A model generated the notes under the pieces. It was not told where the DNA came from. It did no database searches and saw only the letters and a list, made by a program, of their open reading frames with translations. From Adiantum capillus-veneris (lineage: Eukaryota > Streptophyta > Polypodiopsida > Polypodiales > Pteridaceae), in contig CM043943.1 in assembly GCA_014529385.2 (NCBI GenBank), positions 158,120,247-158,184,246 on the forward strand: 64,000 nucleotides of DNA. Direction: 5' to 3'. Shown here piece by piece: positions 1-11,081 of the stretch. A program made the translations under genes and the position numbers. How positions within the stretch are numbered: position 1 is the stretch's first letter; the number at the start of each line of letters is the position of its first letter.

Positions 1-1870
1 AGCCTTGACAAGAGGTCTCTTGGTTGCTTGGCTTAAACCTTACCCCCATGACTTCGATGGAAGACTCCTCTTCAGTAATGCTGCCGCTACTTTCTTCTTT
101 TGAAGTGCTATCGGTCCAACCTTCTTCCGTCTCACTTTGAGATGATTCTTCATGGAGCTCCTCTTGGCGTTGCTCCTTCATGTCAAAGACAACCTTCTTA
201 TGATTGTCATTCCTGCAAATTAATTTCCCACTCTCCCAATCCTGCAAAGCTCGCATTTTCATTAGCCATGGTCTTCCTAGGATAAATGGATAACCACTTC
301 CCTTGGTCGACATAACATAGAAATCCACTGCCTTCTTAATGCCAAAGGCCTCCACAAAAACATTTTTACAAATGCCTACGCACCTAGCCTTGCTATTGTT
401 TGCCATTTTCACTTTGATTTCAGGTGTCTCATGGATGTGCATGCCTAGTCTTTGCATGAGCCCTTCTGTCATGCTGCAAATTTGTGCACCCCCATCCACT
501 AGACCTTTCCTAACCAATGTTCCTTTTATGTAACAATCTAGCACAGGTATAATATCCTCGTTCATTTCAGCATGTGCAATTTTTACAACAGGAAAACTCT
601 CTTTTACCTTTCTCCTAGTGCTAACTGCCTTTGTTAAATCCCTCCTAACTTGTGGGCATAATGCAAGAAACTGAGGCCATGAGATATCAGGACCCTTACC
701 TCGCATGTCTTCCAACAGGTTGTATGGAGCCATACCATGTCCAAGAGGGAAGTCTTGGAGATTGATACGACGTCGAGTCCTCTTAGCTTCCTTGGTCTCC
801 TTTGCCTTCTTGCCTTGTCCATGGTCACTTTGTGATGGGACACCCTCTTTCTCTTTACCTTTTCCTCGGCCACGCTTAATGCCATTTGCTTCCATGTCAA
901 CCTCATTTGAGTTTGTCACCTCTACCACATGCACATTTGGATCTGGCAAAGGTGGAACTCCTTCTACCCCTTGTGGAGGTGGTCTTGGTCCATTTGGTCT
1001 TTGTAGAAGCCTTGGTTGTTGACCAGTTCCTTCACCTGCATTCATCATTGGGTAATTCAAGTTAGGTCTCCCTGGATCCCCACGGGGCCAAGGACAATTA
1101 TACATCCCATGTCCAGACTCTCCGCAATTCCAACATTGCAAGACTCTCCTAGGTCGTGGATCTCACTCTTCAGACTTCTTTGCTTGTCCCTTTGGACCTA
1201 CAGCTTGTGCAAGGTGAATTGACAGGCTGCTTAAAGATTTGTTTAACTTCTCAATTACTTCCGTCGTTACCTCAGGAAGCTCCCTCGATGTTGATGCTTG
1301 TGACTTACCTTTGGGTCTAAGACCTTCTATTGGAACCTCTCTCCTTAAGCACTTGAGTGTCCTATATTTCTTAGCAGCTCTAGTTTCAGCTGCATCAAAG
1401 GTAGCAGGTGCACCCGCCTCAACTTTTACCTTAAGGTTAGGAAAGAGTCCGGCTATGAACCTCTCCTTCTTTAGAAATTCTGCACCATCACCAGGGTTAG
1501 CAACATTTCGTATCCATAGAGCCCAAAGACGTAGAAACTCTTGCTTGTACAAGTAGTAGTCATCTAAGTCTTTTTGCTTATGAGAAACAATGTCTTGCCA
1601 TAATTTTTGAGTGTTTTGGGGATCAAAGAAGTATTTCTTAAAACGATTCAAAACTTCTGTGTAATTCCCCTTAACTTCCTCAGGCAAGGAGTCAAACCAA
1701 GTACTAGCATCTTTCCTAAGGACCACCTCAAACATTTCTACACGTTCTTGATCGGTTACTATCCTCTTGATACGGCAAGACATCTTGAAATTTGCTAAAA
1801 ATAATTCTGCATCCTCTCCAGGCTCTCCAAAGAAAAGAGGATATCCAGACATTTGGCGTTGGCTCTCCAT
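1..1870 (-). pseudogene. Ty3/gypsy gag-protease polyprotein, 5' part, continues off the left edge
   Basis: Reading leftward from an ATG at 1870, residues 1-235 form a retrotransposon gag (capsid) domain rich in Trp, Phe and Leu, starting MESQRQMSGYPLFF. A TGA at 1163-1165 interrupts it, but the same frame then stays open to the window start. That part holds a CCHC zinc knuckle (CWNCGESGHGMYNC, 1094-1135), a basic Lys/Arg linker, a retropepsin-like site VDGGAQIC (about 475-500) and the later protease motif ILGRPWL (266-283). In the family, gag packages element RNA and the protease matures the polyprotein. The active site is D-G-G-A rather than the usual D-T/S-G. RT and integrase would lie left of the window. 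The linker and protease layout matches the plus-strand element at 26.4-28.2 kb, so the two look related. The single stop sits where CGA could have mutated to TGA. Confidence 0.88.
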
Positions 1871-1919
1871 TATTATGAAAGATTACAACACGAGTTACAA
1901 TAAGGGATACAATAGAGAT

Positions 1920-2408
1920 TTAGAACCACTCGCCTGCAAATGAAGAAGTAAGAAAATACCACTCTAGGTTTTCTTCTTCAGCTATCCAAGCTTCAATGAG
2001 GTCTCGATTTGTTTGATCAAAACAAAAAGGTAGACTATTGATGAGCTCTAAGAAGGGTTGAAATTCTTCAAAGCTAAGGCGATAAACAGAAATCTCTAGA
2101 ACTTCATTTTCTGGATCCAAAAGAGCAACCACGTCCCAAGTGATAAATTGCACTTGTTCTACAATTCCCAACGCACAAGCGGTTTGTATAAAAACTAGAT
2201 CTTCATGCTCGTCGAAGGCCGTGAGAAAGTAGCAATTGCCTAGGAGCTCCTTTCCTTCGAGTTCCACACAGTCGGAGTGAGGCAACCTTCTCACAATTTC
2301 ATAAAGAACATCCTCATCAAGTCCAATCAAGTTTGCAAGATTTAAAGACTCCACTTGTGCTACAAAATTCCTGGACAAAAACTCCTTAGGATTATGGTTA
2401 AATCATTC
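1920..2408 (-). CDS. Unidentified ORF upstream of gag, copy A of a tandem paralogous pair
   Basis: This is an open frame of about 160 codons just upstream of the gag ATG, with no ATG of its own: the frame opens after a TGA near 2410 and the first possible start is a TTG at 2378. It is acidic and Leu/Phe-rich and includes the segments LIGLDEDVLYEIVRRLP and LSFEEFQPFLELINSLPF. The C-terminal half aligns with copy B at 2425-2733. The position between a probable 5' LTR and gag suggests an extra ORF of the retroelement or captured host sequence. I do not recognise a domain. It may be a gag N-terminal extension or a non-functional remnant. Confidence 0.5.
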
Positions 2409-2424
2409 AAAAGCATAAAGAGAT

Positions 2425-2731
2425 TTACAATGTCTCTATGAACAAAGTGTCATAGAAAGTAGAGAAGGATGAGAATTTATACAAATTTGCAATCTTCTCT
2501 ATGCTCTCTTTATTAAGACAAGCTCTGAATAGCTCCCTATCTCCTTTGTTGAAAGCGAAAGGAAGACTATTAATAAGACGCAAATGAGGGAAAAATTCAC
2601 CAAATGTGAGTCTATGAAGCATGAACTCTGGCTGCAAGTCTCCTGAAGAGTCTTCCTCAATGACACAAACCCGCAACCTAACCCTACACAAATTTGGGGC
2701 ACCACCTAGTTTTGGATGCGAACTAGGACGC

Positions 2732-2733
<2 letters not shown>
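2425..2733 (-). CDS. Unidentified ORF, copy B of the tandem paralogous pair
   Basis: The C-terminal segment LTFGEFFPHLRLINSLPF followed by a D/E-R/L-rich stretch matches copy A (LSFEEFQPFLELINSLPF) at most positions, so the two arose by duplication. The stretch RVCVIEEDSSGDLQPEFMLH also lines up with VVALLDPENEVLEISVY of copy A. The upstream part of this copy has been replaced by an (AG)n array that translates as Ser-Leu repeats; that part is not credible protein. No ATG precedes the conserved region. Function is unknown. Confidence 0.45.

Positions 2734-2808
<75 letters not shown>
2734..2808. repeat. (AG)n microsatellite, 75 bp
   Basis: An uninterrupted AG dinucleotide run. On the minus strand it is (CT)n and lies just upstream of ORF copy B. 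Confidence 0.98.
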
Positions 2809-2811
<3 letters not shown>

Positions 2812-2841
2812 TGCTCGGGCTGCTTTGAAACGTATCGGCAA

Positions 2842-3960
2842 TGATCAAGCAAACACAACTATATATTTAAGAAAGAGAGAGAAAGGGGGAGGGGGTGCTT
2901 GTTGCATTAATACCTTCTTACAAATCTGTTATGACAAATCAAAGTGAGATTAGTATTTGTTCAACATAGCTTGCGTAAATTTCACCACAACACATCACAA
3001 GAAAAGCCACCCCAATCACTGTCTTAAGGCCAGGGGAGTCCTCTCCACCCTGTCGCCCTCTTACAGTATGTGGGATTTATGGCTAGATTGATAACAACAC
3101 CAGAGACAAGCTATCAAGAACTTAACAAAAAACACCAAGACACTTACGCATCATTGTTGTCCATTACTTCACGTTGGAAGGGAGACAAAGTATCCAAGCT
3201 TAGTCCAAATCCACCCTCCTTGATTCAGCAATTGTTGGGCTTACACTAGTAGGAGAAATGATAGATTTCCTACTCTCAGTTGAATGATCACTCTCTCTCT
3301 TACAATGGCATAGAGTTCCCTTGCTAATCCCCTATTACAACACATGCACATGCATATGCATAAGACAATGAGCTTCCACTCAAGAGCTCCTTCTAGAGAG
3401 GTTGAGCTTGGCTTCTCAAGCTATAGCATAGTGCTCTTGCTTATGGCTTCCCTTGTTGTGCTAGCTACACCCTCCTTTTATAGCAATTTTGAAGGCTAGG
3501 GTTACTCCTCTAACCATGGTTGGGTTAGATTTTCAGCAATTTATCTAATTTCTTTTGCTTGGAATTATCAAGAAGTTGGTGGGGAAAGAGAGAGGAGAGA
3601 AATGGAGGTGATAGGACTTTTCATAGTGGGTTAGTGTTAGTAGAGTTAGTATTAATTTACAAATGGAATTGGATATTTACAATGGGAGTATCCATGTAGG
3701 ATACAAATAAGGAAGAAAAACTCTTAAGAGGTAAGAAAAGGTGGATTTCTTACAAGGTTGATGCTCCAAGTGTCTTGAGTAGGGCCAATTTTGACGCTTG
3801 TTGACGGTCCACTAGCTTTGACGGTACATTTTTCTCCACTCTTGACCTTCCTTGAGAGACAAGGTAATTGAAGCTGAGTAATCAACCACCATGATGCTGT
3901 CTTTTAAGAGAAGAGGCTGAATTTTGTGGTTTTTTTGATAGATATGGGTAATTTGGAGGA
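2842..3960 (-). repeat. Probable 5' LTR and leader of the minus-strand Ty3 element
   Basis: This gene-free stretch lies directly upstream, on the minus strand, of the two ORFs and gag. It contains a good minus-strand TATA box at 3474-3482 and a GA-rich stretch near 3580-3605. I could not fix the LTR ends or find a convincing primer-binding site, and the partner LTR would be outside the window. The LTR call rests on position and promoter only. Confidence 0.4.
3474..3482 (-). promoter_or_regulatory. Putative LTR TATA box (TATAAAAGG)
   Basis: The minus strand reads TATAAAAGGAGGGTG, a strong plant-type TATA element. Transcription would start about 30 bp downstream (near 3445) and run toward gag at 1870. 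Confidence 0.5.
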
Positions 3961-5195
3961 GGAAAAATGAGACTAGGTGATCAATTTTGGAATGGAATTG
4001 TGTGTGGGAGGTATGAATTCACCATGGTTTCTCTTATTCTTCAAGGTTGAGGAGAAGGTGAGTAGGGTGCAGAGAGGAGTGGTGAGAGAGGTGGGGATGA
4101 TGAGTGGAGAAGTGTGTGTGAAAGAGGAAAATGATAAAGTGGAAGAGAGAGTGTGGCTGCATAGCATGGGAAAACTGGGGTCCACTAATAAAATCATAGC
4201 TCACAGCTCGTAGCTCAAAAAAATATGAAAAAATTTGAGGCAAAAGTTCAGTCCACGAGCTACAACTTTTGTTTGTATCACCTTTTCAAATTCGGAGAGC
4301 AAGTGAACTTTAAAAATTTAGCAAAACCGACCGTTTTTTTCCACTGCACAAGGTCCTTGTGGGGTCCTTCTTTGGATGATTCTTTTGAATACCTCCAAGA
4401 GTGAGCCCTCCATAGTGCATGTATGCATGCCACCTACCCTTGACCTTATTTGGTAGGTCTATAATTGAAGATATTGTTGAGATTATGATAAGTGAATAGT
4501 ACAACTAAGAAAATCAAATATTGAGGGGTCTAAAAAATATGTACATGTCAAATATAAATAATATAAGTGGAAAAAATATAAAGGGGTCAAAAAAAATCTC
4601 TCTCATTATGAGGCTACCATAAAAAGATAAATATTTTTGGTGTTCTAATTTTTTAGAAAAAAAAACAAAATAGATGTAGGAAGGGAAAAATCACAATAGT
4701 GAAAAAATATACACATAAATAAAACTAGTTTTTTTGGATTTTTGTTGGGGTGGAGTTACACCAAATATAAGAGAAGCTTACATGAAAATATTTCTATATG
4801 GAATAAAGAGTATGAAAAATGGTAAGAAAAATTGTGGTAATGGTGAGGCAATGTACAGAGCATAAATAACACACACCTAGGTAGAAATATTTAAATAAAT
4901 ACCAAAATAATTATGAAAAAATCTTTTATTTAGGCCCTATATACAAAGAAATATTTACATAGCATGGGCCATAATATACTTAGATTTTTTATTTTTTTGG
5001 CTCAACTAGCCCAATGACTAGCTAATTGAGGGTTTTTTAAGAAGATATGGGAAAAGTCCCGTGACTCACGCACGCCTATGTACAGTGAAATGGTAGGGAT
5101 AGCCACAGTGTTTGGGTGATTTTGGTAGGGTGAGGTAACTCACTGTGGCAATTACAAAGAGCCGAAGAATGGCTATCACTACCATGCACACTACC
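3961..5195. other. AT-rich intergenic DNA, no gene seen
   Basis: Many A/T homopolymer runs and no frame with protein-like composition or recognisable motif. Short frames on both strands near 3970-4240 mirror a GA-rich stretch and are not credible genes. Confidence 0.6.
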
Positions 5196-5201
5196 TAATC
5201 T

Positions 5202-5800
5202 ACCAATGATATCATGGTGGCTACCAAAGCTATGCTGGTAGCTACCAAATATATCTTGGTAGCTGCTAGTATTATCCTGGTAGCGGGCTGACTGAGAGCT
5301 ATTAGGATGACACTAGTAGCTACCAATGCTACCAACAAGATTATGCAGCTACTATGCATATATTGGTACCCACTATGCCAAATGGTAGCTACCAATACAA
5401 TAAATACTATGGGCTACCATTGTTAGACATAGGTAGTTCCAGTTGCTTCATAATAGTAGAGTTAATACAAAGGTTGCTGACATGTAGTACCAATGATATG
5501 TTGGTGGCTACCAAAGATATACTGGTAGCTACCAAGTATATCCCAGTAGCTACCAGTATTATCTTGCTAGTAGCTGGCTAACTGAGAGCTACCAAGATGA
5601 CACTAGTAGCTACCATTGCTACAACAAGACTATGTAGCTACTATGCACAAACTGGTAGCCACTATGCAGAATGGTATCTACTAGTGCAATCAATAATAGT
5701 GGATAAAACTATTAGACATTGGTAGTTGCTGTTGCTTCTTAATAGTATAATCGATACAAGGGTTTCTACCAGATAGAATGGTGGCTACCAATAAGTACTT
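5202..5800. repeat. GGTAGCTACC palindrome array 1, organised as a ~285-bp tandem repeat
   Basis: The palindrome GGTAGCTACC and close variants recur every few tens of bases. On top of this there is a higher-order tandem repeat: copy 1 starts at 5202 and copy 2 at 5489, both beginning ACCAATGATAT. A truncated third copy starts near 5768. The copies share landmarks in the same order, including GACACTAGTAGCTACCA and GTTGCTTCATAATAG or its variant. Confidence 0.85.
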
Positions 5801-5940
5801 TGGAAGTTCTCACTCTATACATGGACTCAAGGCTTTCAATGTATGTATACCTGATACACATAAATACTTTGGAAGCTAATGGTGGTACTCAATTCATAGA
5901 CTTTGGGATTTCAATGTATGTAGACCTCACACCCATAAAT
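5797..5940. repeat. Short tandem duplication, ~70-bp unit
   Basis: Two diverged units, each starting ACTTTGGAAG (5797 and 5866) and sharing TTTCAATGTATGTA followed by CATAAAT. It follows directly on the preceding array. Confidence 0.7.
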
Positions 5941-6001
5941 AGTCTAAAGTCAAAATCTTGATAGCTTGTCACACACACGTCACTACAATGCCTACAAACC
6001 T

Positions 6002-6332
6002 TGCACATCAAGTTGATTGTGCAACAAAATAGAGGCAGGAGACTAATCATTTGAGATAAATACAAGAAAGGGGGTTTTATTGACTCATTCAAAAAAAGTA
6101 GTAGGAAATTTTTCCGAGAATAGGAGGGAACAACCGTATCCTTTTGTGATATCATAGAAACCTGTGCAATAAGTCGACTGTGCATTGAAAATAGATGCAT
6201 GCGACCTATTGTTTGAGACAAGTAAAAGTAAGGGGTTTTTATTGATTCATTTAAAAAAAGTAGTAGGAAACGCGTTTTTGCCTTTCAAAAATAGGAGGAA
6301 TTACCTGTACCCTTTCTTGGTATTGCAGAAAC
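6002..6332. repeat. Tandem duplication, ~165-bp unit
   Basis: Unit 1 (6002-6165) and unit 2 (6166-6332) share the internal blocks TTTTATTGA, AAAAAAAGTAGTAGGAAA and GAAAC in the same order, with small indels. No coding content seen. Confidence 0.8.
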
Positions 6333-6644
6333 ACCATCTACCTGTGGTACTTTGTAGGTGCAATGATAAACAATGTAAAAATGTGAACAAGTGTACAAGT
6401 CAACAACACTCTCTTTACAAAATTCAGCACTTAACATTCATCCTCTTGGTTCAATATAGAAGAAGATACATCACCATTCCTAGTGAGAAAAATAATGTTT
6501 AAGTCATTAACTACTTGATTGTTTACACCACTTATCATGGTTACATGTCAAAATACAATGTCTAGTACATATTCTCTGTGCCATTTCCTTGCAACTTCTA
6601 CGCTCACATCATTGATCGATCATGGCAACGGTGATGATGGAAAA

Positions 6645-7658
6645 TTAGAGGTGATCTTTAACATAAAGCGAATACGTGAGCCAAGATCTGACACTTGTTG
6701 TAAGGTATTCTTGAATCTTAGTGGGATTTTGATCTTCCATTGTCTTCACTATGCAAGAAGTGCCTTTAGGATTCCACAGTAGCTTATACTCTGAGTCATC
6801 CACTACAATATGTGGATGTGAGAGTGTATCAACAACTTGCCTCCCAGAAGTCACATAGCTTCTGGTAAAATATAGGCTTGCCACCTTGCAATGCAAATCT
6901 GTGATCTCTTGTGCAATTTTCTTGTGAAAACATCGCCTTGAACCTAGGAAAGTGCTTTGGGCTTTTCAATAGTTTTTCTTCTTTCTTCCTCATACAACAT
7001 GTCCATACAAAAACATCAAAGCGCTCAAGGCACCAGTCCAAGAAGGCAGGTGTATCCCTTTTGAACCCAACAGACTCCCCTGCTGTCATTTTCCCAATTG
7101 TGAGCTAATCCTAGTAGGAAGGTGCATCTTTACTATGCTTTCTATCTATTGAAGTCAGTAGGACACCATTGATATCAAGGATTACTGTTGGCTTTGATTC
7201 AAACAATGTATTCTTTGGATCCTCCCATGGACGATACACCGTTCGATCCTTCCACTACTTGCACCAGATGCATAACCACCACCTGCATCACCACCTGAAC
7301 CACCTACATCACTATCTGCAACACTCCCACATACATCACCAACTGCATCATCCCCAGAGGCATCACCACTTGAACCACTTGCATCACTATCTGCAACACT
7401 CTCACATGCATCGCCAATTGCATCACCCCCAGAGGCATCACCACTTGCACCGCCACCTACATAACTTGCATCAACACCATCACTCCCATATGCATCACAT
7501 TCTGGTTTATAAAAAATATCCACAGATGCATCATCACTATCCTCAGCTTCTTCAAACTTTCCAACAACAAAAGCTTTGATTGCCTTCAATAATTCATTTG
7601 TGTTGACCACATTTAGCCCGTAAATCAACTCACTGAGTGCCTTATGTAGTGAAGACAA
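6645..7658 (-). pseudogene. Unidentified decayed coding block with a Gly/Ser/Asp/Ala repeat
   Basis: On the minus strand a frame from 7658 to 7182 starts MSSLHKALSELIYGLNVVN, then becomes a low-complexity Gly/Ser/Asp/Ala-rich repeat. Shorter frames continue to 6645 with more ordinary composition, for example LLWNPKGTSCIVKTMED. Stops and frame changes separate the pieces. Together with exon-like segments at 7.68-8.95 kb and the block at 12.0-13.35 kb on the same strand, it may be the remains of one gene or transposon. I do not recognise the family. Confidence 0.4.
7296..7450. repeat. 75-bp (25-codon) tandem repeat inside the coding block
   Basis: Two adjacent units (7296-7370 and 7371-7445), each beginning TGAACCAC and ending CATCACCACT, with partial units on either side. 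The period is a multiple of three, so the minus-strand frame survives copy-number change; it encodes Gly/Ser/Asp/Ala units containing SVADSD. Confidence 0.85.
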
Positions 7659-7683
7659 TCCTGCTAGCTTCCAACAATCCTAG

Positions 7684-8945
7684 CTTAGACCAAAACCTGT
7701 GTCCTTATCCTCGTGCTCCTCAAGAGTGCTTGGACGTGGAGCTTTGTCCTCAACCCTAAATGAAGTATCTACATTGGGAGGGTCTTGCACTGCATACTTT
7801 ACTACCACATCTATTTTGTGATCTAGATCCTCAATGAGGCTACTGGCAGCGTTTGAGCATAAAAATCAGCATATGATAAAAACATAATGATAGACAAGAA
7901 ATAAAAAAAATAAATCAATTTTGGTTGTCTTAATACAAAGGAAATGGAGAGTTGTTACAAAGCCAAGCTTTAGGAAACAGGAAAAAAATGGGAATAGGCC
8001 ACAAAGTAAAAATACAGAGACTATGTTTGGAGTCTTTTTCTGACTCTGACTGCAATAACAACTTTTCTTCCAACATCTTTGGAACTATTTTCTCTTGTAT
8101 CTTTCTCCGCTAGTTCCTTTGATTTCTTTGTTGGCCCTTCTACATCATCTAAAGGCTTTCTAGCTGCCTCATCTATAGGGAAGAAGTAATAATGAACATG
8201 ATTAAACATAACATAGTATCATCTGCCTTAAGGACAAAATAGAACCAAAATTACCACCTGTCATCTTTCTCTTTCTTTCCCTTTGCATCATCCGTATGGT
8301 CCGCAAGATGGAAGGACAGGTGTTTATGGCTTCAACAACATTGGTCTTCTCCAATGAAGGATCATATTTGGCTTCACCTTCCTTCTCAAGACCATCCTTG
8401 TCTAGCACACCTTCCTTCTCAACATGTACGTGCGCCTCCAAAAATTGTTTTGCACAATTACCATAGTCTTTTACTGTATCCTTTAGCACCACATCGATTA
8501 TGTGATCTAGATCGTCATTGAGGCTAGTGGTAGCATCTGAGCATAAAAAAAAAGAGATAAAAATCAATGATAGTCATGACACAAGAAATTGAATTCTGGC
8601 TTCAAAATAAATAGGAAATGGTAAACTATCACACAGACAAAATGGGTGACAACCTAATTGAAAACAACCAAAAATGGGTTCTGAGTTATGGAAGTAGCAC
8701 CTTTTCTTCCAACATCTCTGGAATTAACTTTTGTTGATTCTTTGTCACCGTGGTTCTTTGATGTCTCTCTTGGCACTTTTCCATCCTTTGTTGGCCTTCT
8801 AGAAACCTTGAGAAAGATTTTTAAATAATATTATCTTCCTTAAGGACATAACATAACCATCTTTGTCTCACACACCTTCCTTCTCAACTTGTACATGCAC
8901 CTCCAAAAATCGTTCTTCACAATTGTTACCTCCATCAGCCCCCAT
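7684..8945 (-). repeat. Tandem segmental duplication of exon-like sequence (~650-680-bp unit)
   Basis: Minus-strand exon-like segments recur. SDATTSLNDDLDHIIDVVLK (ending near 8536) parallels SNAASSLIEDLDHKIDVVVK (near 7858), and both are preceded by a TGCTCAG acceptor-like sequence. The block CTTTTCTTCCAACATCT is at about 8057 and again at about 8701. A third partial copy (8842-8933) repeats CACACCTTCCTTCTCAAC from about 8406. The pieces encode Lys/Glu/Asp-rich peptides of unknown function. This fits unequal crossing-over that duplicated an exon plus flanking intron. Confidence 0.65.
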
Positions 8946-8989
8946 AGTCATGACAAGTATTAAGGAATTAAGGACATTGCCTCAAGTTA

Positions 8990-9482
8990 GATATGGCTAC
9001 AACATGACAATGGTAGCTACTAGGATAGCATTGAGAGCTATGAGTACTATGTAGGTATCTACCAATACTATCCTAAAAGCTACCAATCATATCCTAATAA
9101 CTACTAATGCTACTTGTTAGCTGGCTAAATGACCTGGCTAGTTTGGTTTCTACCATGGTTGATAATGGTAGTTAACATAATCAAAGCCTAGCTATAACCT
9201 TTATAAGGGGTAGCATGCCAACTAATTGCGTAAAGGTGACTACCAGACTAGTAGTGGTTGTAATTACTCTACCCAGGAAACCATGATAGATTGAAAGCTA
9301 CCACTATTAGCTTGGTAGCTACCCTGATCAAGACACACTTGGGAGCTCTACAACTATGAGACTGGTAGCTACCACTATTAGCTTGAAATCTTCCAATGTA
9401 ATAGTGGCTACCAGTACCATAAGGGCAACTACCACTATTACACTAGTAGCTACCTTACTGATAGTGGTAACTACCTTGCTAT
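8990..9482. repeat. GGTAGCTACC palindrome array 2
   Basis: Irregularly spaced copies of GGTAGCTACC and variants (GTAGCTACCACTATTA and similar). It ends exactly where the sequence TGTAGGATATAGGGTGGAT begins. Confidence 0.8.
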
Positions 9483-9585
9483 TGTAGGATATAGGGTGGA
9501 TAAAAGTGATAGCTAGCCATATGAAAAAAACCCTAATGAATTTTATGAATGGAGTCAAAGAGAGAGCCTCAAGCATAGTGGTTTA
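9483..9585 (-). repeat. Left copy of a ~100-bp direct repeat (LTR-edge-like)
   Basis: It starts TGTAGGATATAGGGTGGATA and matches the sequence from 11082 over about 100 bp, including AAAAGTGATAGCTAGCCATA, then diverges after GAGCCTCAA. By comparison with the right copy, which has a primer-binding site beside it, this is plausibly the matching edge of a 3' LTR on the minus strand. Confidence 0.55.
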
Positions 9586-11067
9586 CATTCATTGGCTAGA
9601 GACATTGCACCACTTTCCTATAGGACCAAGTCATCACTTCATCCATCCCTAGTAGACTAGGGACCTTTCCCAAGTGGTTCCACTAGCATGTGCTTACCCT
9701 AAAAATTGCCCCGTTAAGACAATGCTTGGGGCAAAATACAAAGATTTCATAACTTTCATGTCATAGTGTACTCCTAATTTCTAGTGATACACCTCTAGGT
9801 GTAGTACATGATTCATCATGGTGGTTCTCATAACGGATTCATAATCCATGGTTTAATAATACTCATCCTAGGCTCACAAGGTAGACCTATGGTAATACAA
9901 AATCATATTCATGGCATAATTTTTTTTAATTAATAAATGAATTAGGGTCATCATTGTCACCCCCTTCACCATTTTTGTCCTGGTGTCATGATGTCGTTGT
10001 CATCATCATCATGTGGTCATATTGTTCTACTTCATTGGTCCAATTTGACAAGGATGCAATTTCCTTGGCAATGGAGTAAAAACACACATATATATCATTT
10101 GTAGTGCTCGTGTGTGTGCGCGCTCATGTGAGTGTCCATGAGAAAGGTCTTACTTGACATTGCAAGCCAGTGTCTAATTATTGTGTCATAGCACAATTTT
10201 TTGCATACATATCATGTGACACACATTGCTTTGGTTTAGAAGCAATGGGATGTACAATAAGGGACACTAAAATTTTATCAATACACAAAGAAGTGATCCT
10301 CAAGTGATGCCCTTTTGTCCTACTTGTAGGAAAATTGTGATGCTCAAATGCTGACCTTTTCTCCCACTTGTACGAAAGCTATCTCCATATTTGTAGATTG
10401 TGACCTTGTATAGAAATCTTAAACCCTAATAAGGCAACAAGTTGTAGCCTTCTCACAAGAGGGATTTTGAAGTTGAGGGGGCATGTGAAAGAGGGCTTAT
10501 ATCATTTTTGAAGGGCTATGGGAATGAGCTTGGAAGAACGATAACATGGAAATCTTAGAGCTACAAACTATTACTGCAAACTTGCTCCAAAAGCGTATAT
10601 GGGTGTAGCAAGCTTGCTTGCAAGGCTAATGATGGTGGTTGAAGTTGAGCAGGGAAAAAGACAAATGGGGTTGGGGGTAGTGCAGAGAGTTGCTAGAAAG
10701 GCACAAATGCATTTGCACTAGTGCCAAGCTCAAGCATAACCACGCCTTGATTGAGTAGGTGGGAGTCGAGGCTCTGTGAAATGCACTTTATAAGCTTCAA
10801 CTTGCCTGAGCTAACTTTGGAAGTATTGAGGCAAAGGTTTGGCCTTTTGCTAAAAGTGGTTGGCAATCATTCAAAAAAGGAAGAACTCATGCCCCTTCGG
10901 ATACTTGAAAATCTTGGAAAAACCATTTAATCTAGGATGCACATACAAAGAAAGTATGATTCCGACCAAGTGATGAAAAAGTAGAGGAGAACCACTTATC
11001 CTAGCAAAGAAAAAAAAATGAAGTGTCTAAAAAGAAATTCTAAAATAATTCAGAGAGAGGATCTATA
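9586..11067. other. Non-coding spacer between the direct repeats
   Basis: About 1.5 kb with no protein-like frame and no recognisable domain. If the flanking repeats are LTR edges, this would be the interior of a small non-autonomous element. Confidence 0.45.
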
Positions 11068-11079
11068 GCTCTGATACCA
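11068..11079 (-). other. Primer-binding site complementary to initiator tRNA-Met
   Basis: The minus strand reads TGGTATCAGAGC, the standard plant retrotransposon PBS for tRNA-iMet. It lies 2 bp from the TG that opens the right-hand repeat at 11082, the spacing expected beside a 5' LTR. Confidence 0.7.
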
Positions 11080-11081
11080 CT

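Noticed and set aside
634-1022. ORFs on both strands over the gag-protease linker
   Set aside because: They are out of frame with the continuous minus-strand gag-protease reading, which has conserved motifs.
7169-7579. His-rich plus-strand ORF (HHHLNHLHH repeats), possible metal-binding protein
   Set aside because: It is the antisense shadow of the 75-bp GATGC/CATCA repeat; the minus frame has the better protein context upstream and downstream.
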